Assembly: GCA_002780065.1 (NCBI GenBank)
Contig: PEWQ01000080.1
Location: forward strand, 7,435 to 57,186
Length of the DNA stretch: 49,752 bases
DNA from: Candidatus Hydrogenedentes bacterium CG07_land_8_20_14_0_80_42_17
Lineage (GTDB): Bacteria; UBA8481
Reading direction: 5' to 3'
Both the position numbers and the translations under genes were made by a program. Shown here in pieces: positions 16,517-25,064 of this stretch (its first letter is position 1; each line of letters opens with the position of its first letter). Under the pieces are notes generated by a model. It saw only the letters and a list, made by a program, of their open reading frames with translations, was not told where the DNA came from and ran no database searches.

Positions 16517-17333
16517 TGAGATGGTGGGATCCGGTGAAACTGCACCTGTTCGAGTTGAGGTAGAGAGCAAACTTTTAGAGGATGCAATTGCAGAGGGACT
16601 TGCAAGGCTAGGAATTAGCAAAGAGGATGCTAATATAGAGATTATTGACGAGGGCAAGAAGGGAGGTTTTCTTGGAATTGGCGGTAAGAATGCTAAAGTT
16701 GTTGTTAGCAGAATTAGACGTCCGGAACTTATGATATCCGAGATTATAGAGAATTTAACTCTTCTTCTTGACGAGTCCGTTAAAGTGGTTTCAGTTAAAT
16801 TTAATGCAGGCAGATATTATTGTGAAATAGATTCAGAAAATATTGCGATTGTATTGGGTCGAAGAGGTAAGACATTAGACGCTCTTCAAATATTGCTATC
16901 TAATATCTTAGCAAAGCGGCTAGGGGAACGAGTAAGAGTAACTCTTGACGCGGCTGGCTTTAGAGAAAAGAGGAAAGAAGTATTGGTGCGAATTGCCCGT
17001 GAAGCATCAAAGGAGGCAATACGATCAGGACAACGGGTTCATTTGGAACCTATGTCTGCTCACGATAGAAAAATCATTCATGCTGAGCTTGCTAATTCAA
17101 AAGACGTGACGACAACAAGCGAAGATAAAGGTGAAAGACGTCATATTGTTATTAGTTCAGCGAATAAGTCTGAGGGTAATGATGAGAATTTAGTAATTTC
17201 TAAAGCACCTCGACGCAGGATTCCTACCAGATCTGCTTCTGGTAGAAGACCTAGAACTAATAGGCAAGAGCGAAATGATGACAATAATCAGCATTCTGAT
17301 ATTCAGAAAGAGCCCGATAACTCAGAGAAATAA
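16503..17333 (+). CDS. jag: Jag/KhpB RNA-binding protein
   Basis: 276 residues with three parts: a Jag_N domain (near residues 15-65, with KKGGFLGIGGKNAKV), a KH-like domain (residues about 80-150, with IVLGRRGKTLDALQ as the GxxG loop region) and an R3H domain (SAHDRKIIH). A 60-residue basic, disordered tail is unusual in length. In Gram-positive bacteria KhpB pairs with KhpA as a global RNA chaperone. GGGAGG precedes the ATG inside yidC. Between this gene and rsmG one would often find mnmE, which is missing. Confidence 0.92.
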   Translation: MERFDEMVGSGETAPVRVEVESKLLEDAIAEGLARLGISKEDANIEIIDEGKKGGFLGIGGKNAKVVVSRIRRPELMISEIIENLTLLLDESVKVVSVKFNAGRYYCEIDSENIAIVLGRRGKTLDALQILLSNILAKRLGERVRVTLDAAGFREKRKEVLVRIAREASKEAIRSGQRVHLEPMSAHDRKIIHAELANSKDVTTTSEDKGERRHIVISSANKSEGNDENLVISKAPRRRIPTRSASGRRPRTNRQERNDDNNQHSDIQKEPDNSEK

Positions 17334-17336
17334 TAG

Positions 17337-17990
17337 TTGATTCCTTTTATTCCATCTCTATTAGAGCTAAGTGAATTTTGGAATAAAAATATTTCTGAAA
17401 GTTGTTCATATATTTCTAATCAATTACTTTTGGCTCCTTATCGAGCTGTTGGACCAAAAGAATTTGATAGAGTTCTTGATGAGATAGTTTTAGATTCATT
17501 AGCTCCAGCTATAATTGGTCTGATTGATAACAACAAGAAAAAGGTTATTGATTTAGGATGTGGTTCCGGCATTCCTTCTATTCCTTTAGCATTGTTTTTA
17601 CCTTTGACAGAATTTATTGCGATAGATTCTTCTATAAAAAGGATTGAATTTGCTAAGTGTATGGCAAAGAGTCTAAACATATCGAATATTGTATTTAGGA
17701 ATGTTTTTTTGGAGAAGAAAAAGGAAAAACAAAAATGCAGAAATTTGAAGTTATCTTCGACTTATGTGATTGCTCGAGGTTTCTCAGCATTAGAAAATAC
17801 TTGTGAAATATCGGAAAACTTGCTTTGTTCAGGGGGAAAATTAATTATCTATTCTACCAGTGAATATTGGACAAAAAACGAAGAGAAAATAAGTAGTATG
17901 AAGATATGGACGTCTAAATTTTATCCTTACATGCGGCACAATTCTGATCGTTTGTATGGATTAATAGAGCTCACGAAGAATTCTCGATAA
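17337..17990 (+). CDS. rsmG: 16S rRNA (guanine-527-N7) methyltransferase, RsmG-like
   Basis: A class I SAM-dependent methyltransferase of 217 residues. The SAM-binding motif is VIDLGCGSGIPSIPLAL, followed by FIAIDSSIKRIEFAK and the later VIARGFSALE, which correspond to the RsmG pattern. It is divergent, with Cys in place of the usual GSGAGFPG core, so the assignment leans on its place between jag and parA. The start is a TTG 3 bp after jag; no stronger start is visible. A methyltransferase with another substrate is possible. Confidence 0.78.
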   Translation: MIPFIPSLLELSEFWNKNISESCSYISNQLLLAPYRAVGPKEFDRVLDEIVLDSLAPAIIGLIDNNKKKVIDLGCGSGIPSIPLALFLPLTEFIAIDSSIKRIEFAKCMAKSLNISNIVFRNVFLEKKKEKQKCRNLKLSSTYVIARGFSALENTCEISENLLCSGGKLIIYSTSEYWTKNEEKISSMKIWTSKFYPYMRHNSDRLYGLIELTKNSR

Positions 17991-18007
17991 CTTATTTTTC
18001 ATTTAAA

Positions 18008-18023
18008 TGTTTCACGTGAAACA
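18008..18023. promoter_or_regulatory. parS: parS centromere site
   Basis: TGTTTCACGTGAAACA is a perfect 16-bp match to the bacterial parS consensus bound by ParB. It lies 9 bp upstream of the parA -35 box, so bound ParB may also influence parAB transcription. Confidence 0.95.
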
Positions 18024-18031
18024 AAAAAAAC

Positions 18032-18060
18032 TTGCATTAATTTATTAAAGCATTTATTAC
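18032..18060 (+). promoter_or_regulatory. Promoter of parAB
   Basis: TTGCAT (18032-18037), a 17-bp spacer and TATTAC (18055-18060) put the start within about 4 nt of the parA ATG at 18071. No Shine-Dalgarno is present. Confidence 0.5.
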
Positions 18061-18070
18061 TTAGCAACTT

Positions 18071-18940
18071 ATGCAAATAATTACAATCGCAAATCAAAAA
18101 GGCGGAGTCGGAAAAACAACGACAGCAGTGAATCTTGCTGCAAGTTTGGCGGCTTCTGAGTATAATACTCTTCTTATTGATTTAGACCCTCAAACTAATG
18201 CCAGTTCCTCTTTGAACATAACTAATTCTTCGGAAAGCCAAAAAAATATTTATGAATTACTAATTCAATGCATTCAAAACGAAACAATATCTTTTGAGCC
18301 AACAACGTCGATGATAGATAGGCTTCATGTTGTTCCAGGAACTATTGATCTCGCCGCTGTAGAAAGTGAATTCTCTGAATTAGATAATCCTCAAATGCTG
18401 CTGAGCAAATTACTGAACAAAGTTAAACTTGATTGTAATTATGATTTCTTAATTATTGATACTCCTCCAGGAATAGGATTACTGACAATTAATGCCCTTG
18501 TGGCTGCAGACAAGCTAATAATTCCTGTTCAATCTGAATATTTGGCTCTCGAGGGATTATGCCTTATGCTTGAAACATTAGATCGAATTAAAGAAGGATT
18601 TGATTCACATTTATCTAACGTATATATTTTGATAACAATGTACGATTCGCGGCTTAAACTTTCAAAAGCTGTTGAAAAAGAACTAAGAGAAAAAATAGTG
18701 GGGAATTCAGAACTCATTATTTGTAATACTGTTATTCCTCGGAACGTTCGGCTCGCTGAGGCACCAAGCCATGGTTTGCCGATAATGCTTTTTGATCCGG
18801 CATCTTCCGGCGCTTCGGCATATATTGAATTAGCAAAGGAGGTTTTGAAAAATGAAGAGGCAAACACTGGGAAGAGGATTGGAATTACTTCTCCCCAAAA
18901 AGAAGATTCACCACGAAGAGATTCAAACTTTATCGACTGA
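18071..18940 (+). CDS. parA: Chromosome partitioning ATPase ParA/Soj
   Basis: A deviant Walker ATPase that moves ParB-parS complexes over the nucleoid. Features are the NQKGGVGKTTTAVNLAA P-loop with the signature lysine, LLIDLDPQTNAS, and DFLIIDTPPG. It has 289 residues; the conserved fold ends near ELAKEVL, and about 28 more residues run out of frame over the start of parB, giving an 89-bp overlap. There is no N-terminal HTH, so this is the chromosomal Soj type. Confidence 0.96.
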   Translation: MQIITIANQKGGVGKTTTAVNLAASLAASEYNTLLIDLDPQTNASSSLNITNSSESQKNIYELLIQCIQNETISFEPTTSMIDRLHVVPGTIDLAAVESEFSELDNPQMLLSKLLNKVKLDCNYDFLIIDTPPGIGLLTINALVAADKLIIPVQSEYLALEGLCLMLETLDRIKEGFDSHLSNVYILITMYDSRLKLSKAVEKELREKIVGNSELIICNTVIPRNVRLAEAPSHGLPIMLFDPASSGASAYIELAKEVLKNEEANTGKRIGITSPQKEDSPRRDSNFID

Positions 18941-19763
18941 TGAAACAAATGTTGAAATATCGAAGAAGTCTGAAAATGATATAAAATTAGTTTCTATTGA
19001 TGAAATCCGTCCCAACCCAAATCAACCCCGAAAAAACTTTAACAATGAAGCGCTGAATGAATTAGCTCAGTCGATAACAAAAGATGGACTTCTGCAACCA
19101 ATTCTTGTAGTTCCATCAAAAGAGAACAAATTCTTTTTTATTGTTGCTGGAGAACGTAGATGGAGAGCCTCAAAAATAGCTGGTATGAAGAAGATACCGG
19201 TGTTGATACAAAAGGAATCAAATCCTCAAAAGATGTTAGATTTAGCACTTATTGAAAATCTTCAACGTGAAGATCTAAATCCAATTGAAGAGGCAGAAGC
19301 GTATAAAAAACTAAATACTGAATTTGGATTAAGTCATGATGCAATAGGAACTAGGGTTGGAAAATCAAGGTCATATATTTCTAATTCGCTAAGAATTTTG
19401 TCATTGCCAGCTGAAATTATTAAAGGTTTGTCTGATGGTAAAGTGACTATTGGCCAAGCTCGCCCGCTCTTGAGTTTAAACTCGAATGATGCTTTAAATG
19501 TTTATAAAAGAATATTATCTGAAAATTATTCGGCTAGAGATGTCGAAAAAGAGGTTAAAAGCTCAAAATTACCAAAAAATAAAAAGAACATTTTCAGTGA
19601 TACTGTTTCTTTAAATGATGCAGTTGCTCGAATGATGCAAAAATATGGACGTAAGGTAATTGTTTCTGGAAATGACAAAAGAGGTAAAATAATCTTTGAA
19701 TATTATTCGAAAGAAGATCTTATTAATCTTTTTGAACAGTTATTGGAATCTAGAAAAAATTAA
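18852..19763 (+). CDS. parB: Chromosome partitioning protein ParB/Spo0J
   Basis: 303 residues. It starts MKRQTLGRGLELLLP, the usual ParA-interacting N-terminus. It has the CTP-binding motifs GERRWRAS and ENLQREDLNP, a central HTH (IGTRVGKSRSYISNSLRIL) that reads parS, and a C-terminal dimer domain. The ATG is preceded by AAAGGAGG, a strong site that lies inside parA and sets the start with confidence despite the long overlap. The target parS is 830 bp upstream. Confidence 0.96.
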   Translation: MKRQTLGRGLELLLPKKKIHHEEIQTLSTDETNVEISKKSENDIKLVSIDEIRPNPNQPRKNFNNEALNELAQSITKDGLLQPILVVPSKENKFFFIVAGERRWRASKIAGMKKIPVLIQKESNPQKMLDLALIENLQREDLNPIEEAEAYKKLNTEFGLSHDAIGTRVGKSRSYISNSLRILSLPAEIIKGLSDGKVTIGQARPLLSLNSNDALNVYKRILSENYSARDVEKEVKSSKLPKNKKNIFSDTVSLNDAVARMMQKYGRKVIVSGNDKRGKIIFEYYSKEDLINLFEQLLESRKN

Positions 19764-19786
19764 TTGAGAAAGGATTTATTTAGACT

Positions 19787-20482
19787 ATGAAGAAAAGACG
19801 AAAGAGAGCTTTATTTATCACCTTTGAAGGGCCTGATGGCGCAGGTAAAACGACTCATGCCAAACGCCTAAAACATGACCTCGAAGCTGAAGGGTATAAA
19901 GTTTTGCTCACTCGAGAACCAGGCGGCTCACATTTTGGCGAGCGTGTCAGAGATATTTTACTTGATAGAAAAACAGGCAAGATAAGCCCTATTACTGAAT
20001 TACTTCTCTATGAGTCTATTCGCGCTCATCACGTTGAGACTGTGATCAAGCCATCTATTGAATCCGGAACAATTGTTATTTCCGATAGGTTTACGGATGC
20101 ATCTATTGCATATCAAGGATATGGAAGAGGAATTCCTATTGAAATTGTAAAAACTTTAAATTCGATAGCCACTTCAGGACTTGTTCCTGATGTGACAATA
20201 CTAATTGATATTAAACCTGAAGTTGCTTTGAGAGGCATTGCAAAGCGGGTTCAAGATGTTATTGGAAATTCGAAGAAAAACAGAAAGGGGCTTGATAGAA
20301 TAGAGTCTGCCGGCAATGCTTTTCATCATAGAGTTCGCCAAGCTTATTTAGAAATGTCTAAAGATAGTTCTGGACGAATCTTATGTATTCATAGGCAGAA
20401 TAAATTTGAAGAGACTTATGCTCTGATCATTAATGAACTCTCAAGGAAATTTGATTTTTTCAGAAAGGTATTTAATAATTAA
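19787..20482 (+). CDS. tmk: Thymidylate kinase
   Basis: Phosphorylates dTMP to dTDP. It has the P-loop FEGPDGAGKTT, the LTREPGG loop, the DRFTDASIAYQG signature and a basic LID region near residue 165. Its 231 residues are slightly longer than average. An AGAAAGG ribosome site precedes the ATG. It opens the run tmk-yaaR-holB-metG, an order also known in Bacillus. Confidence 0.95.
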   Translation: MKKRRKRALFITFEGPDGAGKTTHAKRLKHDLEAEGYKVLLTREPGGSHFGERVRDILLDRKTGKISPITELLLYESIRAHHVETVIKPSIESGTIVISDRFTDASIAYQGYGRGIPIEIVKTLNSIATSGLVPDVTILIDIKPEVALRGIAKRVQDVIGNSKKNRKGLDRIESAGNAFHHRVRQAYLEMSKDSSGRILCIHRQNKFEETYALIINELSRKFDFFRKVFNN

Positions 20483-20487
20483 TCAAT

Positions 20488-20940
20488 ATGAAAATTACTC
20501 GCAGTCGAGGTCATGGCGATTCAGCAGCTTCTCTATCTAAAGGTTCAGTTGCATCAAAATCCGACGAGAGCCGTAATAAATTTGTAGAGGCAATTCGAAC
20601 TGCAGATGAAAAGCATGCAGAAGGTGAATTAGATGATTTACTAGATAAGATCACTGTGGCTGCTGAACGACTGGTAAAAAAACGCACGGCTTCTGCTCTT
20701 GACGAATACAAATCATTTGTTAGTTCTTTTATGAAATTAGTTATTGAGAAGGGGTTCAAGGTGCAGGAGATTCCTTCAGCTCGATTTATGGAGAATAACA
20801 AGGTATTCATGATTGCATCAAAGATTGAGAATAAGCTTCTTGAATTAACTGAGAGAATACGCGAGGGCAATGCAGGAGCTATGGAAATTGCCTCCGCAAC
20901 ATCTGATATTCGTGGTTGGCTTTTTGATATGAGAATTTAA
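20488..20940 (+). CDS. yaaR: YaaR family protein (DUF327)
   Basis: A 150-residue helical protein of unknown function. It matches the YaaR/DUF327 pattern with YKSFVSSFMKLVIEKGFKVQE in the middle and RGWLFDMRI near the end, and it lies between tmk and holB as in Firmicutes. The first 25 residues are Ser/Gly-rich and probably disordered. It starts 5 bp after tmk. The constant link with tmk and holB suggests a replication- or nucleotide-related role, but that is not shown. Confidence 0.8.
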   Translation: MKITRSRGHGDSAASLSKGSVASKSDESRNKFVEAIRTADEKHAEGELDDLLDKITVAAERLVKKRTASALDEYKSFVSSFMKLVIEKGFKVQEIPSARFMENNKVFMIASKIENKLLELTERIREGNAGAMEIASATSDIRGWLFDMRI

Positions 20941-20963
20941 TTTATTGAGGTTAATTTTACAGA

Positions 20964-21827
20964 ATGAAAAATAGTTTGAATGATATTTTAGGTCAAAAAA
21001 GAGCGGTCAGGTTATTAAAATCAGTTTTGGATTCTGGCCGAGTGCCGCCTGCATTTATTTTTTATGGGCAGGATGGAGTAGGTAAAATGACTTCAGCAAA
21101 GAGGTTTGCCTTTTCTTTATCTTGCCAAACTAAAACCGGATGCGGCATTTGTGAAGCATGTAAAGCAAATGAGTTTGGAGAGGGATTTCGAGTTATTGAT
21201 ATTTCAGATTACTTTGAAAATTCGGTTGAGAAGAATAAAGTTTCTGCATTCCGCAAAGAATTGAATACTCATTCGCATGCTCATGATTTGAATTACTTTG
21301 TAGTCTCGATAGATAATTCTGATTTAATGAATGAGAGTATGCAGGCATCACTATTGAAATCGATTGAGGAACCGGCAAATGGCGTTTGCTATATTCTAAT
21401 AACAAAGTCAATTGATGCTCTAAATGCAACATTGCGCTCAAGGTCAGTTCTCGTGCGGTTTTCTCCCTTAAATATTGATTCATTGATCATTCTTTCTGAA
21501 AAAATATTGACGAGGACTCTAACCTATAATGAAAAAGAATTAATTAAATTAGCTGAAGGGTCTATCTCCAGGGCACTAGAAATCCTTTCTATGGAAAATT
21601 CTCCATTAGCATGGATTGATGAATTGCTTAAATCTTCTTCTAAAAGGTCTCATAAGTGGGATCGTTTATCGTTGCAAAAAAAAATGGAAGAATCTATGCC
21701 GGCAATTATCAGCAGCAGAAAAAAATGGAAAGAAAGTTTAATTAATTTTGATAGAGCGTTATCGGAAAAGGCATATATTCCTTTAGCGCTTGAGGTGTTG
21801 AAAAGAAGAATATCTAGCATAAGATAA
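20964..21827 (+). CDS. holB: DNA polymerase III delta' subunit
   Basis: A clamp-loader subunit of 287 residues. It opens LNDILGQKRAVRLLKS, then a P-loop-like YGQDGVGKMTSA, a zinc module with CGICEAC, and LLKSIEEPANGVCYILI before LRSRSVLVRF, the sensor region. The sequence keeps the GKM(T) form of Walker A, as several delta' proteins do. It is co-directional between yaaR and metG. Confidence 0.9.
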   Translation: MKNSLNDILGQKRAVRLLKSVLDSGRVPPAFIFYGQDGVGKMTSAKRFAFSLSCQTKTGCGICEACKANEFGEGFRVIDISDYFENSVEKNKVSAFRKELNTHSHAHDLNYFVVSIDNSDLMNESMQASLLKSIEEPANGVCYILITKSIDALNATLRSRSVLVRFSPLNIDSLIILSEKILTRTLTYNEKELIKLAEGSISRALEILSMENSPLAWIDELLKSSSKRSHKWDRLSLQKKMEESMPAIISSRKKWKESLINFDRALSEKAYIPLALEVLKRRISSIR

Positions 21828-21858
21828 AAAGAATTAATGATAGGAGATTAATATTGCT

Positions 21859-23730
21859 ATGAATAAAAAACGGTTTTATGTGAGTACCCCGATTTATTAT
21901 GTGAATGATAAGCCTCATATTGGGCATGCCTATACGACGATAGCGGCTGATGCGATAAATAGGTATTATAGCAAATCAGGAGCGGATACATTTTTTTTAA
22001 CAGGAGTTGACGAACACGGCCAAAAGGTTGCTAAAGCGGCAGAAAAGGCAGGAATAACTCCTAAAGAGCATTGCGACAAGATGGTTTTACGTTTCAAGGA
22101 ATTATGGACTAAATTAAATGTGGAAAGTTCTGCGTTCATCAGAACTACAGATGAAGAACACAAAAAGATCGTTCAAGAATTTCTCTCAAAAATGTACGAA
22201 AAAGGATTGATAGAGAAACGTGAATTCGAAGGGTGGTACTGCACTCCGTGTGAGCGATATTGGACTGAAAAAGATTTAGTGGAAAAATGTTGTCCTGATT
22301 GCAAGAGACCTGTAGAACGTTTTAGAGAGCCTGACTATTACTTTTTGATGACACGATTTACGGAGCGATTGAGGAAAATTATTGAAAGTGGAGAGGTTGA
22401 GATAGTTCCAAATTTCAGAAAAAATGAAGTTTTAGGATTTATTGATTCAGGTGTTGATGATCTTTGCATCAGCAGACCGAAGCAGAGATTGTCTTGGGGA
22501 ATTACTCTGCCGTTCGATTCGGATTTTGTGACTTACGTTTGGTTTGACGCATTAATTAATTACTATTCCGCTACTCGTTATCTTGCCGGCGGCAGAACTG
22601 ATTGGTGGCCGGCAGATGCTCATTTTATAGGCAAGGACATTCTAACAACTCACTCTGTCTATTGGCTTACAATGCTTATGGCTTTGGATATGCCTCTTCC
22701 GAAGAAAATAGTTGCTCATGGCTGGTGGAAGTGTGAGGGTGAGAAGATGTCTAAATCAACCGGCAATGTTGTGGATCCGATTGCATTAATTGAAAAATAT
22801 TGCGAATCTGATTCAAGGCAGGCAGTAGATGCATTCAGATATTTTTTGATGAGTGAAGTGCCATTTGGATTAGATGGTTCTTTTTCACCCGAAGCGTTTG
22901 AACGCAGGTGGACATCCGATCTATCAAATGGCCTTGGAAACCTATACAGCCGCATTTCTGCGCTTATATGCAAAATATTGAATAAAAGGGTAAATGCAAA
23001 ATTGCAAGAAGATGATGCTCTTGTCCTTGAAAAATACAAGGTTTACATGGAGAGCTTTCAATTTTCACGCGCCACAGAAACAATAATGGCTTTTATTAGA
23101 AGTATAAATCAGTTTATCCAGGAGAAAGCTCCGTGGTCCATGCCGCAGGATGTTGATGCAATATTATCTAGGGCATCTGCAGAGCTGAGATTAGTTTCTT
23201 CAATGCTGTATCCGTTTATGCCCGAGACAGCTTTATTGATGGCAAAGGGATTGGGTTTGTCTGAAGTAGCATCTTTAGATTCTGCACTGAAACCATTTGA
23301 AGTTGAGATTCAGGAAATTGGACATCTTTTCGCAAGACCGCTTTCAAAAGAATCTCAAATTTCCGTAGGCACGTTGAAAGAAACTAAAGAGAAGGCTGAA
23401 GCCGAGACAAAAATTACAATTGACGATGTTTTAAAACTCGGTCTTAAAATTGCAAAAATAGAATCTGCCGAAAGGGTAGCGAAGACAAAAAAATTACTGA
23501 AGTTGGTCGTCGACTTAGGAAGCGAAAAGAGACAATTGATTGCGGGAATTGCCGAGGGGTACGAACCGGAATCATTAGTCGGGAAAAAAATAGTAGTTGT
23601 TACTAATCTTGAACATGCAAAGATTCGCGGAATCGAGTCTCAGGGCATGTTATTGGCTGCATCTTCAGCAGGAAAGATTTCATTGGTTATTCCCGACGAT
23701 GAAATTGAGCTTGGAGCGGAAGTTAGATGA
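21859..23730 (+). CDS. metG: Methionyl-tRNA synthetase
   Basis: 623 residues. HIGH-type motif H20-I-G-H23 (KPHIGHAYTT), CP-domain zinc ligands (YCTPCERYW and CCPDCKRP), and KMSKS at 296-300 (EKMSKSTGN). A C-terminal EMAPII/Trbp111-like tRNA-binding domain (about residues 520-623, with LKLGLKIAKIESAERV) allows dimerisation. It charges elongator and initiator tRNA-Met. GGAGA precedes the ATG. The stop overlaps moaC by 4 bp. Confidence 0.97.
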   Translation: MNKKRFYVSTPIYYVNDKPHIGHAYTTIAADAINRYYSKSGADTFFLTGVDEHGQKVAKAAEKAGITPKEHCDKMVLRFKELWTKLNVESSAFIRTTDEEHKKIVQEFLSKMYEKGLIEKREFEGWYCTPCERYWTEKDLVEKCCPDCKRPVERFREPDYYFLMTRFTERLRKIIESGEVEIVPNFRKNEVLGFIDSGVDDLCISRPKQRLSWGITLPFDSDFVTYVWFDALINYYSATRYLAGGRTDWWPADAHFIGKDILTTHSVYWLTMLMALDMPLPKKIVAHGWWKCEGEKMSKSTGNVVDPIALIEKYCESDSRQAVDAFRYFLMSEVPFGLDGSFSPEAFERRWTSDLSNGLGNLYSRISALICKILNKRVNAKLQEDDALVLEKYKVYMESFQFSRATETIMAFIRSINQFIQEKAPWSMPQDVDAILSRASAELRLVSSMLYPFMPETALLMAKGLGLSEVASLDSALKPFEVEIQEIGHLFARPLSKESQISVGTLKETKEKAEAETKITIDDVLKLGLKIAKIESAERVAKTKKLLKLVVDLGSEKRQLIAGIAEGYEPESLVGKKIVVVTNLEHAKIRGIESQGMLLAASSAGKISLVIPDDEIELGAEVR

Positions 23731-24227
23731 CTTTTAATTTAAAAAAAGCTGAAGCAAAGAAAAAACTTTCTCATCTCGATGCAGAAGGCAAGGTGAGAAT
23801 GGTTGACGTTTCAAAAAAAACTGCAACAAGGCGCAAAGCTCGGGCAGAATCTTTTATCACCATATCCGATAATACTTGTAATTTAATAGAGAAGGGTGAA
23901 ATCTCTAAGGGCAACGTTGAAGCAGTAGTAAAGATTGCCGGTATTCAGGCGGCAAAAAGGACATGGGAACTCATTCCGCTGTGTCATCCTTTGATGCTTG
24001 ACAGAATATCGGTTGAGATTGTGCGAGAAGAGAACGGGTATAGAATTTCAGTTGAAGCGGAGAATGAAGGAAAGACCGGTGTAGAGATGGAGGCAATGAC
24101 AGGGGCAGCGGCGGCGGCACTTGCGTTTTACGATATGATAAAGGGAATTGAACGCGGTGCAGAGATAAAAGACGTCAGACTTATTTCGAAGGAAGGCGGT
24201 AAGTCAGGAAAATTTTTCAGGGGTTGA
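23727..24227 (+). CDS. moaC: Cyclic pyranopterin monophosphate synthase
   Basis: MoaC converts the GTP-derived 3',8-cyclo-GTP to cPMP, an early step in molybdenum-cofactor synthesis. The 166-residue protein has the family signatures VRMVDVSKKTATRR, IPLCHPLMLD, TGVEMEAMTGA and FYDMIKGIERG. No other moa or moe genes are in the window; CinA has only a distantly MoCF-like domain. It starts in an ATGA overlap with metG. Confidence 0.96.
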   Translation: MTFNLKKAEAKKKLSHLDAEGKVRMVDVSKKTATRRKARAESFITISDNTCNLIEKGEISKGNVEAVVKIAGIQAAKRTWELIPLCHPLMLDRISVEIVREENGYRISVEAENEGKTGVEMEAMTGAAAAALAFYDMIKGIERGAEIKDVRLISKEGGKSGKFFRG

Positions 24228-24231
24228 GAAT

Positions 24232-24378
24232 TTGAAAATACCTTTTTTTACAAAAAAGCAAGGCAGGCGCCGCAAAGTGCGCAGACTTGGAAATCTTTCT
24301 AATAGTATAGAGATCTATATTTATATTGCGGCTTTATTGGCTCTTCTTGGCAGTGTAATTGTGTCTCTATACAAATGA
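24232..24378 (+). CDS. Small single-pass membrane protein (48 aa)
   Basis: A small reading frame from TTG at 24232 fills the gap between moaC and bioD. It starts 4 nt after moaC, with AGGGG 8 nt upstream, and its TGA overlaps the bioD ATG (ATGA). The N-terminal half is strongly basic (TKKQGRRRKVRR) and the C-terminal half is one hydrophobic helix (IYIYIAALLALLGSVIVSLY), so an N-in topology is expected. I recognise no family. The snug fit on both sides supports translation. Confidence 0.6.
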   Translation: MKIPFFTKKQGRRRKVRRLGNLSNSIEIYIYIAALLALLGSVIVSLYK

Positions 24379-25064
24379 CGAGGAATTATTCAACCAAGTT
24401 TATTTCGGTTGTAGGCACAGACACCGGAGTCGGCAAGACGAGTGCCGCAAGAACCATTTCCGATCATTTGAGTAAATTAGGCTATTCAGTCAGAGCTGTA
24501 AAGCCTTATGTGAGCGGATCGACTTTCGGAAAATGGGAAGATTGCGATTTGCTGGATCCTTTGAGAAAGTATAGAACTCCGGCTCGATATTGTCTGCCGC
24601 TATCGCCTTATGGAGCAGTAAGAAAAGGTGAAAAATTAACTGAGAAAAAAAAAATTTTTAATTATATTGCTAAAGCTTCGATTAAAGTAGATTGGTTGGT
24701 CATTGAGGGTATTGGCGGTGTAATGGTACCACTCGAAAAAAAATATCTTTGGCTGGATTTTCATGAAAAATATCGTTGGCCTGCTGTAATAGTAGGAAGA
24801 GGAAGATTAGGAACATTGAATCATACACTTCTGACAATCACCGCATTAAAGAGCAGAGAAATACCTATATTAGGATTTATTCTTTGCAATACGGATGATT
24901 ATTCTTTTGAAGAGACTAAAGAGAATGCGGAGATAATAAAAGAGATTAGTTCAGTTGAAGCATTAGGTATGATTGAGTATAATGCAAGTGATTGGAAGAA
25001 GGCCTGGCTAAGGGGGATTAATTGGAAAAGAATGGAGAAATATTTTGAAGCAAGTAGATATTAG
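24375..25064 (+). CDS. bioD: Dethiobiotin synthetase
   Basis: An ATP-dependent carboxylase that closes the ureido ring of dethiobiotin. The P-loop is G14-TDTGVGKT22, followed by VKPYVSG, a catalytic-region EGIGGVMVPL and GRGRLGTLNHTLLT. It has 229 residues. No bioA, bioB or bioF is nearby, so the pathway must be completed elsewhere. The 3' end overlaps the HDOD gene by 20 bp. Confidence 0.88.
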   Translation: MTRNYSTKFISVVGTDTGVGKTSAARTISDHLSKLGYSVRAVKPYVSGSTFGKWEDCDLLDPLRKYRTPARYCLPLSPYGAVRKGEKLTEKKKIFNYIAKASIKVDWLVIEGIGGVMVPLEKKYLWLDFHEKYRWPAVIVGRGRLGTLNHTLLTITALKSREIPILGFILCNTDDYSFEETKENAEIIKEISSVEALGMIEYNASDWKKAWLRGINWKRMEKYFEASRY

